Positions 9,475-20,314 of a stretch of 64,000 nt of DNA are shown one piece after another (positions within the stretch are counted from its first letter, which is position 1; each line of letters opens with the position of its first letter). The position numbers and the translations under genes are program-made. The notes under the pieces are model-generated. The model worked only from the letters and a program-made list of their open reading frames with translations. It ran no database searches and was not told where the DNA came from. Source of the DNA: Rhizoctonia solani (taxonomy: Eukaryota > Basidiomycota > Agaricomycetes > Cantharellales > Ceratobasidiaceae); the NCBI RefSeq assembly GCF_016906535.1, contig NC_057379.1, forward strand, positions 124,001 through 188,000. The letters are read 5' to 3'.

Positions 9475-12400
9475 ATGCCCACTACGCTTAGTAGTTCCAT
9501 CCCAGGGACACCAGACGGCTCTGGTGAGTTTGAAGTAGCATATCCTCTCATTTGATTGGGGGCTAATTGATCATTTGCAGACAGGGACATTTCATCACCT
9601 GGCACTTTGCCGTCTGGGCAGCCAAAACGCACTCAGCGCATTCCTGAAAACGCTCAACCTTATTGTAAGTTTCTTGACCTTGCATCAAGTACCCGTCACT
9701 TATGTGTAACTAGTTGCCGAGTTAGCGGACAAGAAGAAGGAGCGCGCTAACCGGGCAGAAGTACAAAAGCAGAAGTCAGAGGCTAGTGCACGGCCCAATG
9801 CAAAACAACCAACTCCCATTGTTGAGCCCTCAGGTAAACGGCGTAAGGGCTACTTGACCAATGAGCCCATTGACTCATCTATTCTCAGTAAGTAACTTCC
9901 GCGTTGTAAATGTCTTCCCAATTAATTGACTTGCGCGCACTTCATTGTAGATCATTGGGTGGAGGATTTGACTACCGACAATGACAAGACTTGATGGTAT
10001 AGAGCGGCAATACGTCAATACAACGGGAAAGATATCAATCTGCGGGGCCTAGAGCTTCCGGAACTCATCAAGATGTTCAACAATCCTTGAGCCAACAAAG
10101 ATGAACTCGTCAATGAGACCAACAACAAGGTAAGCGTCTGACTTATTGTACCTTGATGAATTTACTCATTGACGACACTTTTAGATGCAAACTTGTTCCG
10201 TTCAAGACAAGCCCGTTGCCAGCAGCACAATTACCCCACATTCCACCCCCAAAAATCCCAAGCGCCCCTATATCCCGACAACTCTCAAACGCGCGGATTT
10301 GTCCAACCACACTACTATCTACCCCAGCGCCACTCCAAACAACAAGCAAGGCCGCGATCCAAGCAGGAAAAGACTGCCGTTGTCACCTCAAGGCAAAGTT
10401 CTGACGGGCAGTAGAAAAGACAAGGGGAAAGAGGGTAAGTTGTTTTGGACGTAAATTGACCATCTACTGACGCAATACAGTGGAACGCATACAAACTCCA
10501 GCTACCTCCAATGACCACCCGGTCCACCCTCCTGTTTCCACACCAAAGCCTGCTCCTAAAAACTCTCCCTCTCAACCTGCATTGCAAGCCTTGCCCTCTA
10601 CGTCGCCGGGAGCGGCAAAAGCCTTGTCCACTGGGAAGGTTTCAAAGTCAGCAGCGCCTAAGTCCAAACAAGCGCCCAAGCTCCCAACTGGAGGCGCGAC
10701 TAGCACCAGCCAGGATAAACGTTGGACATCTGGACCTCAAGAACGTTGCAAGGATGCCAACCCTCCGGCCCAATTTCAGAACCGCGCCCCTGCTGACGGC
10801 GCTGGTCCTCCACCTCAAGGCAAGGCCCACCCTGCTGCCGCCACTGCCGCCACTGCCAACCAAGCCTCTTGCAAGCGCAAGAAGGGAAACAACGCTCAAG
10901 GGGGGAGTCAAGCACGCAAGGTTTCTGCCAAGACAGCCGCCAAATCCCAACCTTCACAGCGCGAGGAGGACCCCAAGGAGGGCAATGAGGGCAATGGCAG
11001 CAATAGTGAAGAAGGTACACATATAGCTCTACTACACAAAGGCTTCATCTGACCATACCTTAAGGTGAAGTGGCCGCCAGTGGAGCTACGCTTACCAAGC
11101 ACAAAGCAGCCAAGCTCAGTCGATTTGGCAAAATCAAGTGGCTTGTTTGGGAAGTAGCTAAACGAGTGCAGATTTTGGCATTCAAGGAGAACCCGTACGC
11201 AGATATTGCAAGGAAGCTTTCCAATCCCAACCCTCAAGGCAATTGCTGCAATCTGGGAGTTTTAGCTCACGTCTGGGCTGCCGAGGCATGGGGAAACGTT
11301 TGGAGGGAGAAGAACCTGGGCAACAAGCTGCCGCCCAAAATGGAAGATGCGCACCTTGATTGGGTAAGTACATTAGGTTTTGAATTCATCATAGCCTCAT
11401 CCGCGCGTGTAGATTATTGGCCGGTTCTCTAATTGGCGGCATACTGCTAAAGCGGTCACAAAACCGTACATCTCATTGCACTATCAGCTTGATTGCAATA
11501 ATCCGCCCGACATCAACAAAAAGAAGGTCAAGGCAATGGGCAAGGACGGATTCCTCTCTCCGGTAAGTCGATTGGACGCTGTATTCATGTCAATCTAACT
11601 TGACTCGTAGACCTTAACGCCAAAAGACCACCTAGCCTTTCGCAACGAGATCTTTTGGCTAGCCATTCGAGACGGCTGGTTTTTGACTCCAGGAACTTCA
11701 ATTGGCTTCAAACTGGCCAAACATCTTCAACCAATGCCACTGGGTATTATGGCCTTGATTGCAACAATGGTGCGTTTACAGTATAAAATTTTACCCTTAC
11801 TAACACAAGTGTAGCTCCACTATCACGTTGGCTTGTTCAAGACCGGTGTTGCTAAGTACAAGAAACTGAACGCTGAGCAGCAATTGCCGTGGTTCAATAT
11901 GTACATGGCCATCTTACGCAACATAGGCTTGGAAGATCACCTTGGACAAGACCTTGTGAATTGGCGCGTAGAACTTTTTGACAGGTGCCAGTAAGTACAT
12001 TACTTGGTGGTCACTCGCTTACAACGCATGTACTTATTCTCATCTGCAGCGGGACTGGTTATCGTCATGTACCGCCCGTGATTGAGATGCCAACGCAAGA
12101 GTATCCCCCGGACACATGCAAAGTTTATGTTAGCAAGGTCCAACTATATTCATTGGGTAAGTTTCTTGCCGTTTTCTGCAGGGTACAGAGCTAATACACA
12201 GAATAGACAGCAAAGACTCCTTGGGCAGCTCTTCAAAGGAGGAAGAGGCAGGTCTTGGTAACTCACAGATGTCCCTGCAGGGTAATAGCTTGTCACCGCT
12301 GCCTGTGGAGAAGCTAACAGACGTGACACGCAATCAACAACCGGTAGCGGGGCTGTTGGGAACGCAGCACTCCTTGCCGCCTGGAGAATATCCTGTGAGG

Positions 12401-12574
12401 TGTCAAAACACTCCTGTGGTTCAACAAGCAACTCATGGCAATTGGTCTTGTAGCTCGTCAATTGAAATCTGCTGGATACCTGCTTGGGCAAAAACGCCTG
12501 TGGATTCCAGCCTTCAAGATGACAGTGAACAGCCCGTTGAGGAGCTTATCTTTATGGAGGAATCTGATGATTAA
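9475..12574 (+). pseudogene. Twelve-exon accessory gene beside the Plavaka transposase
   Basis: A model joins exons 9475-9523, 9581-9664, 9714-9887, 9951-10129, 10185-10434, 10481-11014, 11065-11363, 11413-11562, 11611-11769, 11815-11990, 12050-12156 and 12207-12574. All introns are GT-AG and the sum is 843 codons. Two in-frame TGA codons (9992-9994, 10088-10090) fit CGA Arg codons mutated at CpG. The N-terminal half is Lys/Pro/Ser-rich and probably disordered. The C-terminal half (exons 7-11) is a helical globular region with a pattern (GIMALIATMLHYHVG) reminiscent of DUF6532-like fungal proteins; that link is weak. Function unknown. Its divergent placement and shared mutation pattern suggest it is transposon cargo. 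Confidence 0.65.
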
Positions 12575-13186
12575 CTTACCTTTGTAATTCAGCTGCTTTA
12601 CCTTTCAAATGTTGATTGAATAACACACTTATGTCCTGAACCCGTTATTTACCATGTCTTCCGCTTATTAGTATGCCTCTCATTCTTAAATCTGTTTAAT
12701 TTTCAGACGTGTCTTTACTTGTGCATTCTTTTGGACAAGGCCAGGCCTGCTGATCTAATCTCTCAATGTAGTCGCAATGTCTGTATATAGAATTATTTAT
12801 GAAATTGCCTGGATGCAAACAAAATCATATGTATCTGAGTCATGCCATGAAACCCAAAGAAGGTCCAAGAATTGGAATTTCCACAACAAGTGATTCAAGC
12901 TAACATACTTTTCTTGGGCTCTAATTTTGAGTGCTTTGAATTGAGCCAGTTCAATTTTTCGGTTTTTTTGCTGTTTTGACGGTAATTTAAAGCAGTTTTT
13001 AAGTGGCAACCCAATACTTAAAATCCACTTTCAAGCAACTTTAAAAATCTCACAGTAATTTAGTGTACTTACAAAGCAAGTTAGTACTTTAAATTACTGG
13101 ACCTATTTTTTTGACAGAATAATTATGGACTTGTCTTATTCAACTTTTTTGACTTTAAAGTACTTTAAAGTAGAAACTGGTTTTGC
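12575..13186. other. AT-rich tail of the Plavaka element region
   Basis: No coding signal. The stretch is AT-rich with short repeated motifs such as CTTTAAAGTACTTTAAAG (13150 region) and several TTTAAA/TAATTTA blocks that could be subterminal repeats of the Plavaka-type element. I could not define a terminal inverted repeat because the opposite terminus is outside the window. Confidence 0.4.
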
Positions 13187-13683
13187 TGATGTTGTCTCTT
13201 ACTCATTAGAGAAGGTAGTCAGCCAGCTAAGTAGCAGGCCCCTCAGTAGTCCAAACACTTACCCCACCTCACTTTACTCATCACACCTCCCAGGCCTAAG
13301 GCCCCCTTGTCAACAGTAGTTAATAGTAGAGTGCCTTAAGTGCTAGTAGTATAGCCTTTATGTCATAACCTATATCTGGAAAGGTTATTACCATATATAT
13401 CCACTGTCAAAGATATATATAGTATATGTGATGCACAGTGATATATGAATAATATATATTGCTGGGGGACATTGCACTCTGTCCTAGACGTCTGTAAGGA
13501 CGTCGAGGAGGAGGGCGCTTGCGGCCGGATGTATCTAAGTAGAGAACCGCGTAAGGCGGCGGCAAGCTATCCTACGGCGACGACCAGCTATACTACAATG
13601 GCCAAGGCTGTAAGGGCAATGACCAGCTATGTAACTACAGCGAGAAAGCCGCTTAAGGCGGTGTGGACTAAGTAGCTAAGTGG

Positions 13684-13688
13684 GTTAC
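13684..13688. repeat. Target-site duplication GTTAC of element 2 (left copy)
   Basis: GTTAC immediately before the LTR at 13689 is repeated at 19943-19947 immediately after the LTR end. The intact site in the sister LTR near 26226 has a single GTTAC. Confidence 0.95.
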
Positions 13689-14251
13689 TGTTACAATCCC
13701 CCAAATTATACCACTGGACTCGCCTGATTTTTCTGATATTTTTACTATTTTTTACGAACTCTGTATCTTCACTTTTTCAATCACGTGATCTCGGCGCATA
13801 TTATGCCGAGATACCGCACCAAGATGCCGTGCCAAGGGCGCTTAGGAGAAATCCACGCTTCTACGCAGCCCGCAGCATGCTTCTCTTTTCACATGTAGGC
13901 TTCTATTCACACACGCACAGACCACATGTAGTTAGTAGAATTGTCTATATATACAGCAGGGAAATCGCTTGGAGACCCCAAGTCGATTTTACCTTGTCTC
14001 ATACCATTGAGGAGGACCATCCCCAGCCAGCTAAGTAGCCGGCCCTTAGTAGTTCAGAAGCTCACCCTTTATTGCGCTCACCACACCTCCAGGGCTAAGC
14101 CCCCCTTGCCAGTAGTTCAGTCAAGTAGACGGTTACCTTACGTAACCTTAGCATAGCCTTAGATAGTAGTCGTATAACCTTGTTTGTAGTAGTACGGCCC
14201 CAAGCGCCCGATCCACTAGCGTGTGACCAACCTTACAGTTGGGTCACGACA
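13689..14251 (+). repeat. 5' LTR of element 2
   Basis: 563 bp with TG...CA termini. A TATATATA box lies at 13946-13953; about 30 bp downstream the predicted transcript start falls at the block CAAGTCGATTTTAC (13979-13992), which is complementary to the priming site after the LTR. Confidence 0.93.
13946..13953 (+). promoter_or_regulatory. LTR TATA box of element 2
   Basis: TATATATA about 30 bp upstream of the inferred R start near 13978. The same arrangement occurs in the 3' LTR (about 19637) and in family A LTRs. Confidence 0.65.
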
Positions 14252-14253
14252 TT

Positions 14254-14267
14254 GTAAAATCGACTTG
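14254..14267 (+). promoter_or_regulatory. Self-complementary primer-binding site of element 2
   Basis: GTAAAATCGACTTG lies 2 nt after the 5' LTR and is a perfect 14-nt reverse complement of CAAGTCGATTTTAC at 13979-13992, the inferred first bases of the element RNA. This is the arrangement used by self-priming Tf1/sushi-type elements, where the RNA 5' end primes reverse transcription. No tRNA match starting TGG is evident here. Confidence 0.7.
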
Positions 14268-14770
14268 TGTAGGCTTTGATCGACAACGAGAGGACCTCCA
14301 GTACTAGCACAAGGGAAATCACGTGAACGGACTCGCCTTTTGCTATTAATAATCAAACTAGCGTCGGTCCCACGTAGTACCAAATTGCTATAAGGCTGAC
14401 AGGCTCTGATTGCCCGTATACCACGAGTTTCGCCGGAACTCTGCAAGTAGCGCTCCTAGACAGCTGAAACACCCGCTTGCAAAAAACCCGCACATATCAC
14501 GATCGCCAGATCTGCTGATTTGCTGTAGGGATTGTCCAACGCTAGGTGCTTGACGCAAGGAGTTAGCGAACAACATCTTGCGTAAAAACCGCTCATAAGT
14601 CCTGTACCAGGCACCCATTCCCCCCACGCCGTTTCATTATTCCCTCCACTCGCTCTGGAGCCCCACACCCTTACTCCCGGCCTTCCTCTTGCTCCTCTCG
14701 ACGTTCCATTCCACCCCACTCCCAACCGGCCTCTCGCAGCACATCTCCCGCTCCGCAAGACTTGCCCAGG

Positions 14771-15958
14771 ATGGAACCAGAGCCGTCCCCTACCGCTCTC
14801 CTCGAGGCTATCACAGCCCTCACAGCCACAGTTGGGTCCCTGCAGGACCAAATCCGCGCCCAAAGCCAACAAATCACTGAGCTTAGGGCCATATGCAAGG
14901 AAACAGCGGACCTCCTTGGGGATAAGGATCAAGGAGTCCCTCAAACCAAGCCTGGCCCATCGGCTGGGCCTGTCACTCCCCCTACCCACACAGGGGGAGA
15001 AGCCCACACTCCAGGCACGGTTAGGCCTGGGCTCAAGGCCCCATTCAGGCCATCAAGAGGAACAGAATTTGATTCTGAGGAAGACAAAGAGCCAAGGCAC
15101 CCCAAAAAGGAGCCTCAGGGAACGCCTAGAAGGCACCTTGGATCCCTCACCCCCTTCAATGCTGGGTCCAGCGTAAAAAGACCCAAGATGGACCTCCCCA
15201 ACCCATACAAGGGAGACACCAGGGGCCGCAAAGCCACCCAATGGCTGGATCGAATGATGCTCTGGGTTGCCCTTCACAGGGACCAATTTGACGAGGAAGA
15301 GCAGATGGTTGTGTGGATCCTTTACCACATGACAGACAAAGCAGCGGATTGGGCACTTCCCCTCATAGGGGCCATCATCAAGGGCGAGGGTAACCCGCCA
15401 ACCACCATCCAGGCCTTAACGGCCAAGTTCAAGGAGGCATTTGCCGACCCTGATGCCAAGCGAGCGGCCGCCAGGAAGATAGCCGCGTTGACTCAGACCA
15501 CTACTACGTCTGAGTACGTCACCGAATTCCGCAACCTCATGGCGGAACTTGACTGGAACACTGAGGCGTACATTGCCCAGTTCACATGCGGCCTTCACTG
15601 GAAGGTAAAAGAACTCCTGTCCACAAAGGACAATATCCCAGACAACGACCTTGAGGCCATATTTGCTGCCTCGGTCAAAATTGATAACACTCGTCGGGAG
15701 AATGAGGAGAACCGGCCAAAAAAAGCTCCTGCCAAGTCCCCGGTCACCGCAACCACTTCCTCCACTACTACCACCAGGGTCCGCCTATCCAAGGACCCCA
15801 ATTACGTCACCCCGGAGGAAAGGGACCGCCGCCGCGCATCTGGGCTATGCGTCAAATGTGGGCAGAAGGGCCATGGAATCAAGCAGTGTCCCAATGGCTG
15901 GAAGGCCACCCCCAAGGAAACTGCCAAGGTGGCCCAGGACGAGTCGGAAAAAGAGTAA
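14771..15958 (+). CDS. Gag polyprotein of element 2
   Basis: Intact gag of 395 codons, colinear with the element 1 gag: an N-terminal helix, a charged linker, the core with WLDRMMLW and VWILYHM, then a CCHC knuckle (CVKCGQKGHGIKQC) near the C-terminus. Start ATG at 14771 (MEPEPS) as in element 1. The pre-stop sequence is TCG GAA AAA GAG TAA, which lacks the strict GGGAAAA heptamer of elements 1 and 3, so frameshifting into pol may be weakened. Confidence 0.9.
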   Translation: MEPEPSPTALLEAITALTATVGSLQDQIRAQSQQITELRAICKETADLLGDKDQGVPQTKPGPSAGPVTPPTHTGGEAHTPGTVRPGLKAPFRPSRGTEFDSEEDKEPRHPKKEPQGTPRRHLGSLTPFNAGSSVKRPKMDLPNPYKGDTRGRKATQWLDRMMLWVALHRDQFDEEEQMVVWILYHMTDKAADWALPLIGAIIKGEGNPPTTIQALTAKFKEAFADPDAKRAAARKIAALTQTTTTSEYVTEFRNLMAELDWNTEAYIAQFTCGLHWKVKELLSTKDNIPDNDLEAIFAASVKIDNTRRENEENRPKKAPAKSPVTATTSSTTTTRVRLSKDPNYVTPEERDRRRASGLCVKCGQKGHGIKQCPNGWKATPKETAKVAQDESEKE

Positions 15959-18900
15959 GGCCAAGAGCTACCGTCAAGCCCTTGGTCTCTAATTTAGAAT
16001 TGCATGTATCAGTCTCGGAATTTGTAAATATTGCAATGGACTCAAACAAAAAACCCCTACTCTTTCTTGACATGATACTGCGTGACTACCCGACGGACCC
16101 TATCAAAACCCTCATCAACTCTGGCGCCACCTCCAATTTCATATCCCCTTCTCTAGTAGAAAAACTGAAAATTCCAAAAACCCTACTCGAAAATCCACGG
16201 GTAGTGAGGATGTTAGACGGTACCATATCTCAGACTGGTCGCATATGGCACCAGGTTAATCTCACGGTCTCGGCCAATGGCCATACCCACACCATTCCCT
16301 TCCTTGTTTGTCCCATTGGGAACACACCTGCCATACTTGGCATGACATGGCTCACTCAGGAGTCACCCTTGATCAATTGGTCCTTAGGCACGGTTACCTT
16401 CCCAGAACAAGTTCAGATTGCGTCCGAAGAAGAGGCAGACCCTAATCCCTTAGCCGATCTTCCGAAACAATACCATGAGTTTGCTAAAGTCTTTGGCAAA
16501 GAAGAATTTAAGGTCCTCCCTCCACATAGGGAGTATGATATCTCAATAGACCTTGTTCCGGACGCCAAACTTTCCCCTGGCCCCATCTATGGCATGACTG
16601 ACGCAGAATCAAAGGCGCTTAAACAACACATTGATGAGGAATTAGCAACAGGCAAGATCCGCCCCAGCACTTCCTCAGCAGGCGCCCCAGTCATGTTCGT
16701 TAAGAAGGCGGATGGTTCATTACGTCTGGTGGTAGATTATAGGAAGTTGAATGAGGTCACCCACAAGAACGTTTACCCACTTCCCAGGCAAGACGACCTC
16801 ATGGCCAAGTTGAGGCATGCCAAAATATTCACCAAGCTGGATCTACGCTGGGGTTATAACAACGTCCGAATTAAGAAGGGAGATGAATGGAAGACGGCGT
16901 TCAGAACAAAGTACGGGCTGTTTGAATACCTGGTGATGCCCTTTGGCCTTACCAACGCCCCGGCCGCCTTTCAACATTTTATGAACGACCTATTCAGGGA
17001 TCTGATTGATGTCACAGTGGTGATTTACCTGGACGATATTCTCATTTTTTCAGAAAACCCAGAAGACCATCCAACCCATGTCAGAGAGGTACTGTCCCGA
17101 CTTATGAAGAACCAGCTCTTTTGCAAACTGTCAAAATGTCACTTCCACGTCACTACGGTTGATTACCTTGGCATTGTTATATCCCCATCAGGCTTCTCCA
17201 TGGATCAGAAGAAAGTGGAGGCAGTTACATCATGGCCTCAACCCAGAACGGTCAAACAGGTCCAGGCTTTCTTGGGCTTTGTTAACTACCTCCGACGATT
17301 CATCCCCAATTTCAGCTCAGTGGCACGCCCTCTGCACAACCTTACCAGAAAGGAAACCCCCTGGTCATGGGGCGACCTAGAGGAAGCAGCATTTCAAGAG
17401 TTGAAGGTCCTTGTCACCAAGTCGCCGGTTCTCATCCATTCCAACCCAGAACTCCCCTACTATCTCGAGACCGACGCCTCAGGGGTTGCAATGGGGGCCA
17501 TTCTTAGTCAGCGGGGCTCGGATAACCGACTACATCCAATTGCCTACATGTCAAAATCGTTCTCAGGGGCAGAGGCCAACTATGACACCCATGACAAAGA
17601 ACTTCTGGCTATCATCAAGGCATTGGAAGAGTGGAGGATTTTCCTAGAAGCAACGGATAAACCAATCCAGGTGTTCACGGATCATCGAAACCTGGAATAC
17701 TGGATGCAGGCACAAACCTTCAACCGCAGGCACGCGCGATGGCGCATCTTCCTGAGCGACTTCAATTTTGAGATCCACTATCGCCCAGGAAAGCAGTCGG
17801 GAAAACCAGATGCCTTATCTAGACGATCGGACTATATCGATGCACCCCAGGAACCGGAAATCATGCTCCCCGCCGAAGTCTTTGCCAACACTTCAGAAGA
17901 AGAACTGGAAATAGTCACGGAAGTACGCTCAAAATTAAGGGAAGACCCCTCCCTTGAGCCAATCATACAGTTTTTGACAGAAGATGCGGACAATGCACCT
18001 CCCTCAATTCGAAAAGCCTATTGAGACTATGACTGGGAAGAAGAGCTATTATGGTACCGCGGGAAATTAGTTGTCCCAGAATTGGAATCCCTCAAGGAAC
18101 GGATATTGAAGGAATTCCATGACTCCCCGCTGGCAGGACACCCAGGACAACAAAGGACGCTTGAACTTGTCAGCAGATCCTATTGGTGGCCCGGAATGAA
18201 ATCCTCAACCAAAGAATGGGTCGAGTGTTGCCCGACTTGCCAAGCAAACCGCCGCGCCCGCGCACCCGTCATTGCACTAAAACCCTTGGAGGTCCCCCCC
18301 TTTCCTTTTCACACAATATCCTACGATTTCATCACGGGGTTCCCCAAATCTAACGGGCACAATGCAATTCTGGTGGTAATTGATTCCTTCTCCAAGTTTG
18401 GTCATTTTATCCCAACCACAAAGAAGGTCACGGCCAAGGGACTAGCGGACCTATTCATTACCCACGTCTGGAAGTCACACGGGTTACCGGTCAGAACAGT
18501 CTCAGATCGCGGAACAACGTTCACAGGAAAATTCCTAAGAGCTCTATACCAACGCCTTGGGATCAAACCCTCATTCTCATCGGCCTACCACCCGGAGTCA
18601 GACAGTCAAACAGAAAGGGTGAATCAATTCATTGAATTCTACCTGAGATCATACGTAGCAGCAGACCATTCGGACTGGGCCTCCTGGTTGCCGTTAGCGG
18701 AATACGCGTACAACAACGCTAAACACTCCGCCACCGGAAAAACCCCCTTCGAGTTGGTTTATGGAAGAAACCCGGTCATGAACCCTTCCAACGTCCCAGC
18801 AAACGTACCAGAAGCTGACAACATGGCTGATACTCTGGCACAAGAGTGGAAGGAGGCAGAATCCGCCCTGAGAATGACAAAGGAAAGAATGGCAGGAACC

Positions 18901-19368
18901 AAGGGAATGACCCCGGAATATTCCATCGGAGAAAAAGTTTGGCTAGACGCAAAAAATGTGGAGATACGTTCTAACTCCAACAAACTGGACCCAAGACGTC
19001 TAGGTCCGTTCAAAATCACCGAAAAAATCTCCAGCCATGCGTATCGCCTGGAACTTCCTGCAACCATGAAAATCCATGACGTATTCTATGTAGGATTACT
19101 ATCCAAAGTCCACGAGTCCCCAAACCAACCACTTCCGGAGAGCCCTCCTCCTGAAACAATAGAAGGAGAGGAAGAATACAAAGTAGAGCGAATTATTGAC
19201 TCTAAGAGACAACGTGGAAAGTGGTTCTACCTGATCAAATGGAAAGGATATGGCCCAGAAGACAACTCATGGGAACCAGAAGAGCTACTGGAACACAGCC
19301 AGGAAGAGATAAAGCAATTCAACCAAGCTAGACTCAGAAAGGCTTGTGACGCCGCCAAGAGCCTTTAA
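15951..19368 (+). pseudogene. Pol of element 2, with internal TGA and mutated protease
   Basis: In the -1 frame relative to gag, as in element 1. Protease reads INSGATS (AAC at 16117-16119) where active copies have IDSG. RT retains YLDD near 17030. RNase H and a chromodomain (WFYLIKWKGYG near 19225) are present. The frame is stopped by TGA at 18022-18024, opposite an Arg codon in element 1; CGA to TGA is the simplest change. Integrase with SDRG follows in the same frame from 18025 to 19368. Both lesions fit CpG deamination. Confidence 0.88.
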
Positions 19369-19379
19369 GGGGGGGGCAA
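19369..19379 (+). promoter_or_regulatory. Polypurine tract of element 2
   Basis: Eight G followed by CAA directly between the pol stop (19366-19368) and the 3' LTR start (19380). This is the usual plus-strand primer position. Element 1 has the same tract at 5511-5521, and element 3 has an equivalent on the minus strand at 20323-20335. Confidence 0.75.
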
Positions 19380-19942
19380 TGTTACAATCCCCCAAATTAT
19401 ACCACTGGACTCGCCTGACTTTTCTGATATTTTTACTATTTTTTACGAACTCTGTATCTTCACTTTTTCGATCACGTGATCTCGGCGCATATTATGCCGA
19501 GATACCGCACCAAGATGCCGTGCCAAGCGCGCTTAGGAGAAATCCACGCTTCTACGCAGCCCGCAGCATGCTTCTCTTTTCACATGTAGGCTTCTATTCA
19601 CACACGCACAGACCACATGTAGTTAGTAGAATTGTCTATATATACAGCAGGGAAATCGCTTGGAGACCCCAAGTCAATTTTACCTCGTCTCATACCATTG
19701 AGGAGGACCATCCCCAGCCAGCTAAGTAGCCGGCCCTTAGTAGTTCAGAAGCTCACCCTTTATTGCGCTCACCACACCTCCAGGGCTAAGCCCCCCTTGC
19801 CAGTAGTTCAGTCAAGTAGACGGTTACCTTACGTAACCTTAGCATAGCCTTAGATAGTAGTCGTATAACCTTGTTTGTAGTAGTACGGCCCCAAGCGCCC
19901 GATCCACTAGCGTGTGACCAACCTTACAGTTGGGTCACAACA
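19380..19942 (+). repeat. 3' LTR of element 2
   Basis: 563 bp, about 99% identical to 13689-14251. Differences include CGAT/CAAT in the R block, CACGACA/CACAACA at the end and two further CpG sites, plus two non-CpG changes. Followed by the duplication GTTAC at 19943-19947. Confidence 0.93.
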
Positions 19943-20314
19943 GTTACTGGGCTTAAGGCCCTCGTACAGTAATGGGGATGCAACAAGAGGTAATCGACCT
20001 GGGTGTTACCATGGTTGGTTGGCCTCCTTATATATTCTACAGAGTGACTAATTACAAATACATCATATCCAATATGTAATCCAATAAGAACCCCGCTCCG
20101 CAGTTGGCCTTACTCATGTATACGTGTCACTGATGTGTCATAGTGATGTCATCAGGTGGAGGTGGCTACGTGTGCTGAGGTAAGCGCGGAAGGGGACGTG
20201 GCTCGGCGCTTAGCGTATGATATAAGCGCCGAAGTCACGTGATCGAAAATGTTGTCCGTTTGTCTTCGTTTAAATCCGAGAAAATGGGAATAAATTCCCT
20301 GGTATCAACTGTGT

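Larger units (their letters stand above)
13689..19942 (+). mobile_element. Complete Ty3/gypsy chromovirus element 2
   Basis: A full 6.25-kb element with two 563-bp LTRs (13689-14251 and 19380-19942), 5-bp duplications GTTAC, a priming site complementary to its own R start, gag, pol and polypurine tract. The LTRs differ at about six positions, four of them CpG, so insertion is recent. It is closely related to element 1 in protein but has a distinct LTR subtype (TGTTACAATCCCCC...GGTCACAACA). It is inactive as read: pol has a TGA at 18022-18024, and the protease Asp is Asn. Confidence 0.95.
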
